9,177 nt of DNA from Pseudothermotoga sp. (GTDB lineage Bacteria; Thermotogota; Thermotogae; Thermotogales; DSM-5069). Under the pieces are notes generated by a model that saw nothing but the letters and a program-made list of their open reading frames with translations, was not told where the DNA came from and ran no database searches. The DNA lies in NCBI GenBank assembly GCA_028276125.1, contig JAPYWY010000047.1, forward strand, positions 1 through 9,177, written 5' to 3'. The position numbers and the translations under genes are program-made. This document shows positions 1 to 5,544 of this stretch, piece after piece; the first letter of the stretch is position 1; every line of letters begins with the position of its first letter.

Positions 1-659
1 TCCGTCTCAGAGTCCCATCGGTCTTTGTAAACATCTCCAACTTCTTTCAAGAGTTTCTTGGCGATGTCTATCAGGTATTCTCCCCTGTAACCGTCTTCGG
101 GTATCTCCAAATCTTGTGAACCGAGCAACTGGTTGTACCTCACCCACAGAGACTTGGCGAGTAGATTTATCTGTCTTCCCGCGTCGTTGATGTACATCTC
201 TCGGGTGACATCGTGACCGAGTTCTTTGAAAACGTTCGAAAGTACATCTCCGATGACGAGTTGCCTGCCGTGCCCCACCGTGAATGGGCCCGTCGGGTTG
301 GCACTACCGTACTCGAACTGGATTTTCATCGGTTCGGACTTACGTATGGGATAAGCTTCGTTGCTTATTATTTGTCTCAAAACGTCAACGTAGGCTTTCC
401 TGCTCAGTCTAAAGTTGATGAACCCAGGTCTCGCAACCTCCACCGAGTCAAAAACATCCTCACCCTTCAACTTTTCGGCTATTTTTTCTGCGAGTTCCAT
501 AGGATTACGCTTCGCGTGCTTAGCACCAATCAAAGCCGCGTTTGTCGAAAAATCGCCAAAGCCTTCGGGTGGGACTTCAACTTCGAACTGGTACGAAAGA
601 CCGAACTCGCTGAGCACTTTCTCCACCAGATCATGAACGAGTCTTCTGAGCAAGAACAT
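1..659 (-). CDS. argS: Arginyl-tRNA synthetase, N-terminal part (runs off the left edge)
   Basis: Charges tRNA-Arg with arginine using ATP, in the cytoplasm. The minus strand is open from position 659 to the window edge, giving about 219 residues of a protein that is usually near 550. The N-terminal Arg-tRNA synthetase additional domain is recognisable (residues about 1-85, including GFGDFSTNAA and ARPGFINFRL). The class I catalytic domain follows, with SANPTGPFTVGHGR, whose VGHG is the HIGH-type signature, then DVTREMYINDAGRQ. The upstream phosphoesterase stop codon lies 4 bases before the ATG, so the two are probably co-transcribed. The start is ambiguous. The SD GAGGTG (665-660) abuts the ATG at 659, which is too close, while an in-frame TTG two codons later (653-651) has ideal spacing. 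The true start may therefore be 653. The identity is firm; the KMSKS-side half and the anticodon-binding domain lie outside the window. Confidence 0.95.
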   Translation of the reverse strand, partial: MFLLRRLVHDLVEKVLSEFGLSYQFEVEVPPEGFGDFSTNAALIGAKHAKRNPMELAEKIAEKLKGEDVFDSVEVARPGFINFRLSRKAYVDVLRQIISNEAYPIRKSEPMKIQFEYGSANPTGPFTVGHGRQLVIGDVLSNVFKELGHDVTREMYINDAGRQINLLAKSLWVRYNQLLGSQDLEIPEDGYRGEYLIDIAKKLLKEVGDVYKDRWDSET

Positions 660-663
660 CACC

Positions 664-1851
664 TCACAAGAATTTGCTCTTACTGGTTTTGTTCTTCACG
701 TTCGTTGTGATATCCAAATCTCCGTTCTTCGGAGCCGAAACGACCGCGTAGAAGAGTTCCGCCTTTTTCTGAAAGCCGTACTTCTTCCTACCGTTGACCT
801 TCTCCACGACGGGCCTCCACGTGCCACAGTTTATGTAAAACTTGTTCTGCCCTCTCACTGGAACCACACGGAAGGCATGGTGGTGTATGTGACCAAAGAC
901 CACAACGTTCAGTTTTGGAAAGCGAAGTTCGCCATCAACATAGCCGACCAACTCGTCAGCTTTCAACTCTCCTTCCCTGAACAATTTCTTGGCTCTCCTG
1001 AACAGATAATCGCTGCGACGCAACCCCCTGATTTTCATGACGGCTCGGACCAAAAGAGAACCTAACGTTATTCCGCCCCACTTGTTCAAAAAGACCTTGG
1101 AAAGGCACCTCAAGCGTGGGAAATTCTTCTTCATCCATGTGCGTGCTTCAACGGTCTGCATCATCTTGAGGAAGGTGCTTATCCACAGCTCGAGGACATC
1201 CACTCCCAGATCGTAAACTTCCAAGACCCTCTCGAACCAGTGGAACACGTCGAGGCTGGGCCTGACGTTGTCGTAATCTGACAGGATCTCGGATGGGACC
1301 AAGGACTCGAGGTACTCGTCGAAGTGGAACATCATGTACCTGGCCATGTAGTCACCGAGCGGGGGAACGATGGTTCCGTCGCCGTCCCTCGTAAACTTGT
1401 TGATGAGATCGAACTGGTTTCCATGCATTGCGAGAAGCCCAGCGTCCTCGTTGTAATAGTACGGTACCACCTCACACCCAAGCATGTTCCGTAGCTCGTC
1501 TTTCAACCTCTGATTCGCGAACAAATAGTAGTCGTGGTTTCCCACGATGTAGATGATCCTGTGGTGTTTTGAGAACTTCCTGAAACTTTCAAAGAGCCTT
1601 GGATGCCTGCTCTCTATGCCTGACAGGGCCGTTCCATCCAGCGAAGAGACCAGAACATCGAAAGATGTCAAGCCGAAGTCCTTGACCGCACGGCTCTCGA
1701 GCAGTTCCAACCCGTCTCCAACGATTATCAACTCGACGTCCGGTTGCGTTGAGAAATGTTCAAGTAGATCGACGAGTTCATCGTCGAACTCAAAATCATC
1801 TTTGGCCGAACCGTCACCTATGTGTATGTCACTGATGAAGATCTGCCTCAT
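664..1851 (-). CDS. Calcineurin-like metallophosphoesterase with large insert
   Basis: A 395-residue protein with the full dinuclear-metal phosphoesterase motif set: D8-x-H10, G45-D46-x-x-E49, G104-N105-H106-D107, H143-G144 and G320-H321-I-H323. It should hydrolyse a phosphomonoester or phosphodiester, but the substrate cannot be read from the sequence. The motif spacing resembles the LpxH (UDP-2,3-diacylglucosamine hydrolase) branch. However, about 175 residues separate HG from GHxH, far more than in a compact LpxH, and this insert (about 150-315) is rich in aromatic and basic residues and looks helical, like a cap. Thermotogae are generally not thought to make lipid A, so I would not call it lpxH. 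The start is supported by motif I at residue 8; its SD is weak. It has its own -10 box upstream and is followed after 4 bases by argS. The family is sure and the role unknown. Confidence 0.88.
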   Translation of the reverse strand: MRQIFISDIHIGDGSAKDDFEFDDELVDLLEHFSTQPDVELIIVGDGLELLESRAVKDFGLTSFDVLVSSLDGTALSGIESRHPRLFESFRKFSKHHRIIYIVGNHDYYLFANQRLKDELRNMLGCEVVPYYYNEDAGLLAMHGNQFDLINKFTRDGDGTIVPPLGDYMARYMMFHFDEYLESLVPSEILSDYDNVRPSLDVFHWFERVLEVYDLGVDVLELWISTFLKMMQTVEARTWMKKNFPRLRCLSKVFLNKWGGITLGSLLVRAVMKIRGLRRSDYLFRRAKKLFREGELKADELVGYVDGELRFPKLNVVVFGHIHHHAFRVVPVRGQNKFYINCGTWRPVVEKVNGRKKYGFQKKAELFYAVVSAPKNGDLDITTNVKNKTSKSKFL

Positions 1852-1889
1852 TCAGCCAGTCCCCAGTTCCCAACTTTTCTCACACGCGA

Positions 1890-1895
1890 ATTATA
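1890..1895 (-). promoter_or_regulatory. -10 box (TATAAT) of the phosphoesterase-argS unit
   Basis: On the minus strand a perfect TATAAT lies about 38 bases before the phosphoesterase ATG, just downstream of the chemotaxis gene's terminator. This is the expected place for a fresh promoter. No good -35 hexamer is present at 16-18 bases spacing, so the assignment rests on the -10 and its position. Confidence 0.55.
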
Positions 1896-1932
1896 CTATA
1901 GTCGCCACACAAGAACTCGTATCCAATGCTAA

Positions 1933-1966
1933 GATAAAATGAAAAAGCGCCGCGACTGCGGCGCTT
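1933..1966 (-). terminator. Rho-independent terminator after the chemotaxis receptor gene
   Basis: A perfect 9-bp stem (1945-1953 with 1958-1966, GC-rich) closes a 4-base loop. On the minus strand it is followed by a T-rich run (TTTTTCATTTTATC, counting the last stem T's). It lies 19 bases past the stop codon of the minus-strand receptor gene. The other flank is not T-rich on the plus strand, so it acts in one direction. Confidence 0.85.
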
Positions 1967-1984
1967 CGTAGAAGAATCCCATCA

Positions 1985-4024
1985 TCAGAGCTTGAACTTC
2001 TCGAGCGACTCCAGAAGTTTGTGCGATATCTGCTTGAGTTCGTCGCCTATTTGACGATTCTGCACGATTAACTCTGCCTGCCGCTTGACACTTTTCACCA
2101 TCTCTTCGAGCCTTGCTGCTATATCGGCGATCGCCTTCGTTGCACCGTCGACAGCGCTGGCCATCTCTTGTGCGGCTGCACTCTGTTCCTGTGCACTCGC
2201 AGCGGTCGATTCCACCATGCTGGCCATCGATTCGACCTCCGACAGTATGTCCTTCAACTTCCCACCGACTGCTGCCGCTTGGTTTGCGGCTTCCTCCACA
2301 ACTTTTGCCGTTTCACTTGTCTTCTCGTCCGCTTCCTTCGCACCCTGCTGGATCTTCTTGAGTATGTTGGCTATGTTACCCGTTGCCTGCTTACTCTGTT
2401 CTGCAAGTTTCCTTATCTCGTCGGCAACCACCGCAAACCCTCTTCCTGCCTCACCGGCTCTGGCGGCTTCGATCGCCGCGTTCAGCGCCAGCAAGTTCGT
2501 CTGTTCGGCGATCGCGTTTATGGTCTCGACAACCATCGCGACGTTCTGCGCATCTTCGGCGAGCCTGCCAACAGTTTGCACGGTGGAGTCGGCCATCTCC
2601 TTAGCCGAATTCACTATCTGAACTATTTTCTCAACGGCTTTCTCGCCCTCTTTCGCAGCTCTGGAAACTCTCTCCGATCTTTCACTCAGCTGTTGTGCCG
2701 ATTTCGAAACGTTCTGTGCGCTCGCCGCGACTTCTTCAACACCCGAGCCCACCTGTTGCATGGAAGCGGATACGTTTTGAACGTTCTTGTTGAGCTGATC
2801 CGCCTGCTCGCTCAGCATGGTCGCAAGTCTTTCACTTTCTTTAGCAACGCTCTCGAGCTCACTCGAAAGTTTGTCCAGTTCTAATGCGGAGCTCTTGGTG
2901 AGGCTGAGAGAATTTCTCAGAGACTGAGCCATATCCTTGAGTGCCGAAGCCATCTGCAGAGTCTCGTCCCTCGCCTTAACATGGAATTCGACTGCCAGAT
3001 CGCCGGAACCGAACTTCTGAACGGATTGCGCCAAAGATTTGATCGGTTTGGATATGCTCTGGCCAACGATGAAAGACACCAGAACGATCATACCGACGAT
3101 GATCAACAGAACTATCAGGACCATGAAGATCATCTTGTTCGCCCTCGCGAACAATTCCGATTCCACTATCGCCAATCCCAACGCCCAGTTGGGTGTGCCG
3201 GGAATGGGTGTGAAAGCTAAGAACAACCTTTTGCCGTCAGGCGTAAGGATGGTTCCAAAGCCCTGTTGACCTTTCACCATCTTGGACGCGAGTTCTTCCA
3301 ATCCTTTGTACCCAGCCTGAGAGCTTTTCAACACGTTGAACTGACCCACCTTGGATCGCTCAGGGTGTGCCAACACCAAGCCTGTGCCATCAACGATCCA
3401 GCCGAAACCTACTTCACCCATCGCGATGCGCGAGACCATCTTGGACAAACTCTCCAACGGAATCGTCGCACCGAAGACACCCACGACGTCACCGAAAGAA
3501 TCGACGACCTTGTGTGCGACGACTATGACGTGTCGCTTGGTCAGCTCGGACACGTGCAGCTCGCCGATAAAGGAATCTTGTTTTTCTTCGATGATCTTCT
3601 TGTAGAACTCCCTCTCCTTAGCGCTCGAAGAAACCACGTTATTTCCATCCGTTTCGTAGAGCAAGCCTTCTTTGTAGTCCGCTACGAAGTAAGTGTCGAA
3701 CACTTCTTTTCTTTCCTTGAGCTTGCTCGACAGCTGCAGAGCTATCGAGTAAAGGGTTCCAGAGACAACGTCCTTCTGTTGCAATATCTTTATCGCCACC
3801 ATGCTTTCCAGTCCCATGGCGATGGATTTGAGTTCGAAGGAACGACCGCTCAACCATTCAGAAACCATGCGGGCGTTCCCATCCACGACCTGCAAGGCCA
3901 ATTCCTGAGTGAGCGGGAGCACGGTGTTCTTCGTTTGAAAATAAATAAACAAACCTAAAATTGCCAGAAGCACCAGAGTTGTTGTTAGGAACCAGAATAA
4001 AATTCTTCCTCTAATGGATTTCAT
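1985..4024 (-). CDS. Methyl-accepting chemotaxis protein with periplasmic Cache domain
   Basis: A 679-residue transmembrane chemoreceptor that would control CheA kinase through CheW. Order: TM1 at about 8-29; extracellular double-Cache (dCache_1-like) sensor at about 38-292; TM2 at about 297-321; HAMP at about 322-375; then a long coiled-coil signalling domain whose conserved hairpin tip is at about 507-544 (EQTNLLALNAAIEAARAG, then GRGFAVVADEIRKLAEQ). The ligand is unknown. The sensor has R138-E-F-Y141, only partly like the R-x-W-Y of amino-acid-binding dCache domains, so an amino-acid ligand is not assured. The C-terminus ends LLESLEKFKL with no NWETF-type CheR-docking pentapeptide. An ATG 27 bases upstream (4051) is in frame, but SD GGGAGGTG (4037-4030) is placed for the ATG at 4024, and MKSIRGR followed directly by TM1 is the normal receptor N-terminus. 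It is a single-gene unit with its own terminator. Confidence 0.95.
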   Translation of the reverse strand: MKSIRGRILFWFLTTTLVLLAILGLFIYFQTKNTVLPLTQELALQVVDGNARMVSEWLSGRSFELKSIAMGLESMVAIKILQQKDVVSGTLYSIALQLSSKLKERKEVFDTYFVADYKEGLLYETDGNNVVSSSAKEREFYKKIIEEKQDSFIGELHVSELTKRHVIVVAHKVVDSFGDVVGVFGATIPLESLSKMVSRIAMGEVGFGWIVDGTGLVLAHPERSKVGQFNVLKSSQAGYKGLEELASKMVKGQQGFGTILTPDGKRLFLAFTPIPGTPNWALGLAIVESELFARANKMIFMVLIVLLIIVGMIVLVSFIVGQSISKPIKSLAQSVQKFGSGDLAVEFHVKARDETLQMASALKDMAQSLRNSLSLTKSSALELDKLSSELESVAKESERLATMLSEQADQLNKNVQNVSASMQQVGSGVEEVAASAQNVSKSAQQLSERSERVSRAAKEGEKAVEKIVQIVNSAKEMADSTVQTVGRLAEDAQNVAMVVETINAIAEQTNLLALNAAIEAARAGEAGRGFAVVADEIRKLAEQSKQATGNIANILKKIQQGAKEADEKTSETAKVVEEAANQAAAVGGKLKDILSEVESMASMVESTAASAQEQSAAAQEMASAVDGATKAIADIAARLEEMVKSVKRQAELIVQNRQIGDELKQISHKLLESLEKFKL

Positions 4025-4029
4025 GCAAA

Positions 4030-4037
4030 CACCTCCC
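4030..4037 (-). promoter_or_regulatory. Ribosome binding site fixing the chemoreceptor start
   Basis: GGGAGGTG on the minus strand, with 7 bases between GGAGG and the ATG at 4024. It lies inside the N-terminal extension that the upstream ATG at 4051 would give, so the shorter protein is preferred. Confidence 0.8.
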
Positions 4038-4070
4038 AATGATCTTCCCATTAGTTTTTTTCCATAGAAG

Positions 4071-4076
4071 ATTATA
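4071..4076 (-). promoter_or_regulatory. -10 box (TATAAT) of the chemoreceptor gene
   Basis: A perfect TATAAT on the minus strand, 46 bases upstream of the receptor ATG, in the divergent intergenic region shared with the tRNA promoter. No consensus -35 is visible at 17 bases, and no flagellar sigma-28 pattern (TAAA / GCCGATAA) is present. Transcription by the housekeeping sigma is the simplest reading. Confidence 0.5.
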
Positions 4077-4151
4077 GCATCATCTTGCCGCCGAGGTTGA
4101 TTTCACGATGGTTAAGTCGTTGTACAAGAACAATCTTGTCCAAAAAGGGAC

Positions 4152-4180
4152 TTGCATGTTGAACCTCGCTGTGGTAATAT
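4152..4180 (+). promoter_or_regulatory. Promoter of the tRNA-Val gene (and possibly the downstream genes)
   Basis: TTGCAT (4152-4157) and TAATAT (4175-4180) are separated by exactly 17 bases. The -10 ends 10 bases before the mature tRNA 5' end, giving a very short leader. No other plausible promoter is apparent between here and the following protein genes. Confidence 0.65.
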
Positions 4181-4190
4181 TTAGGTGCGT

Positions 4191-4265
4191 GGGTGCGTAG
4201 CTCAGTGGGAGAGCGCTTCCTTGACGAGGAAGAGGTCGTAGGTTCAATCCCTGCCGCACCCACCA
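4191..4265 (+). tRNA. tRNA-Val (anticodon GAC)
   Basis: A complete 75-base cloverleaf including encoded CCA. Acceptor stem GGGTGCG/CGCACCC; D stem GCTC/GAGC with a 7-base loop; anticodon stem CTTCC/GGAAG with loop TTGACGA, hence anticodon GAC reading GTC/GTT valine codons; 5-base variable region; T stem GTAGG/CCTGC (one G-T pair) with loop TTCAATC; discriminator A followed by CCA. All arms pair, so the gene should be functional. Confidence 0.97.
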
Positions 4266-4267
4266 AC

Positions 4268-4295
4268 GGGGTCCGTCAGGACCCCTTATTCTTTC
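4268..4295 (+). terminator. Rho-independent terminator after tRNA-Val
   Basis: A 7-bp stem GGGGTCC/GGACCCC (4268-4274 with 4279-4285) with a GTCA loop, followed by TTATTCTTTC. It starts 2 bases after the CCA of the tRNA. The T-tract is interrupted, so some read-through into the protein genes is plausible. Confidence 0.8.
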
Positions 4296-4297
4296 GT

Positions 4298-4303
4298 GGG
4301 AGG
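4298..4303 (+). promoter_or_regulatory. Ribosome binding site supporting a TTG start for the IMPase gene
   Basis: GGGAGG lies 8 bases before the TTG at 4312 and directly after the terminator T-tract. No ATG or GTG in that frame has a comparable site, which decides the start. Confidence 0.75.
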
Positions 4304-4311
4304 CGATCTGT

Positions 4312-5070
4312 TTGGACAGGCTCGATTTCGCGATAAAACTTGCACGAAGAGTGGGGTTCTATCTGTTGCAGCATTGGGGCAACGCGTTGAACGTGAAGGA
4401 AAAGTCCTCCTTTCAGGATATCGTGAGCGACTGCGATAAACACGCGCAGCAGATGATCGTGTGCGAGATTGAAAAACGTTTTCCAAAAGAGGCTATACTC
4501 GCCGAAGAAGACCGCTTCGAGACGGGACAGAGACTTTGGATAGTGGATCCAATAGACGGAACGATGAACTTCGTGCACGGACTGCCTTCTTTTGCGATAG
4601 GCATAGCGTACTCGGAGGGCGGTAACGTTTTGGTCGGCGTCGTTCACGATCCTGTTTTGAACGAAACCTTCTACGCTGTGGCGGGTGAAGGTGCGTACAA
4701 GAATGGAGAGAGGATCAACGTTTCATCGAACACAATGTTGAAAGAATCGATAGGAAACGTTGGCTTCTACGTTGGTTTCACAGGGCACTTCATAAACGCC
4801 ATTGAGAAACACGTGCGCAGGATGCGCATGGTTGGAAGCGCCGTCCTTGCGGCATCTTACGTGGCGTGCGGAAGGTTTGATTTCTTCGTCGCAAAGCGAG
4901 CCAACCCCTGGGATGTAGCACCCGTGTTGTTGATCGTTCCGGAGGCCAATGGATGCGTCAGCGATCTCCAAGGTAGACCCGCGCATCTGTCGAGTGGGGA
5001 GTATTTGTTCAGCAACGGCAAGGTTCATTCGGAAGTGCTTGAAATAATCAAAAAGGTCGAGAAAACTTAG
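4312..5070 (+). CDS. Inositol-1-monophosphatase family phosphatase (SuhB-like)
   Basis: A 252-residue Mg-dependent phosphatase of the IMPase/FBPase fold. Metal and catalytic motifs are intact: D37-I-V-S-D-C-D42; E65-E66 in ILAEED (the usual GEE has become AEE); W76-I-V-D79-P-I-D82-G-T motif A; G175-S-A; and N198-P-W-D201 motif B. Likely reaction: inositol 1-phosphate to inositol plus phosphate, perhaps also fructose 1,6-bisphosphate or NADP, as this family is promiscuous. The close match in length and motifs is to the T. maritima IMPase (TM1415, recalled from memory). In such thermophiles inositol feeds the compatible solute di-myo-inositol phosphate, which is an inferred role here. It starts with TTG behind a strong SD. 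Its TAG stop is immediately followed by the tsaE ATG with no gap. It is the first protein gene of the plus-strand string. Confidence 0.9.
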   Translation: MDRLDFAIKLARRVGFYLLQHWGNALNVKEKSSFQDIVSDCDKHAQQMIVCEIEKRFPKEAILAEEDRFETGQRLWIVDPIDGTMNFVHGLPSFAIGIAYSEGGNVLVGVVHDPVLNETFYAVAGEGAYKNGERINVSSNTMLKESIGNVGFYVGFTGHFINAIEKHVRRMRMVGSAVLAASYVACGRFDFFVAKRANPWDVAPVLLIVPEANGCVSDLQGRPAHLSSGEYLFSNGKVHSEVLEIIKKVEKT

Positions 5071-5544
5071 ATGAAGAGGATTTTCGGTTGTTTCGAAGAG
5101 AAAACTTTCGCCAAGTTTGCAGAGGTTTTCGCCAGCTTGGTTAAACTTGGTATGGTCGTCTTGCTCGTCGGGGACCTCGGTTCTGGTAAGACGAGCTTCG
5201 TTAAGCACTGCTCATCGAAGTTGGGGTTAAACCCGGCGCAAGTGCGTAGCCCTACGTTTTCCCTCGTGAACGTTTATGAGGGAAAGGTGAAGGTCTATCA
5301 CATCGATCTGTACAGGATAGACAAGGATGTCGAAGTGCTGATGGAGCTGGAAGAGATCTTGGAGCGCGGAGACGGGGTTGTTTTCGTCGAATGGGCAGAC
5401 AAGATCGATACGTTTTGGAGTGGTGAGGAGATAAAGATCGCTTTCGATTTCTGTGAGAATGGAAGGGTCGTATCGGTAGAATCACAGGACGAAAGGTTCT
5501 TGTCAGAACTCTCGAAGAGGTGGTCAGAAGTTGCGCAAGTTTGA
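5071..5544 (+). CDS. tsaE: tRNA threonylcarbamoyladenosine (t6A) biosynthesis ATPase TsaE
   Basis: A 157-residue P-loop ATPase that works with TsaB and TsaD to make t6A37 on ANN-decoding tRNAs. Visible motifs: Walker A G34-D-L-G-S-G-K40-T41; switch-like R59-S-P-T-F-S; the family signature H77-I-D-L-Y-R82; and F105-V-E107-W108 (Walker B-like, followed by ADK). The length is typical for YjeE/TsaE. The ATG directly abuts the IMPase stop and has only a weak SD, so translation is probably coupled. Its last 14 bases overlap the start of lon. tsaB and tsaD are not in this window. Identification is firm. Confidence 0.95.
   Translation: MKRIFGCFEEKTFAKFAEVFASLVKLGMVVLLVGDLGSGKTSFVKHCSSKLGLNPAQVRSPTFSLVNVYEGKVKVYHIDLYRIDKDVEVLMELEEILERGDGVVFVEWADKIDTFWSGEEIKIAFDFCENGRVVSVESQDERFLSELSKRWSEVAQV
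5515..5524 (+). promoter_or_regulatory. Ribosome binding site of lon inside the tsaE coding end
   Basis: AAGAGGTGGT lies within the last codons of tsaE, 6 bases before the TTG at 5531. This supports the TTG start and a 14-base gene overlap. Confidence 0.7.

Noticed and set aside
213..710. 165-codon plus-strand open frame across argS
   Set aside because: It is a shadow of the minus-strand argS coding sequence. The argS frame is continuous from 659 to the window edge and carries class I synthetase motifs, while this frame has no recognisable domain.
2085..2621. 178-codon plus-strand open frame, apparently hydrophobic and Ala/Ser-rich
   Set aside because: It is antisense to the Ala/Glu-rich coiled coil of the chemoreceptor, whose composition yields long spurious frames of this kind.
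4221..4248. Promoter-like TTGACG and TTCAAT, 16 bases apart, inside the tRNA gene
   Set aside because: Both boxes are dictated by the anticodon loop and T loop of the tRNA, and the start would fall just before the terminator hairpin. Coincidence is more likely than a real promoter for the IMPase gene.
4072..4266. 64-codon open frame on the minus strand beginning MVGAAGIEPTTSSSS
   Set aside because: It is the antisense of the tRNA-Val gene. MVGAAGIEPTTS-type products are a well-known annotation artefact of reading tRNA genes backwards, and the frame also covers the divergent promoter region.
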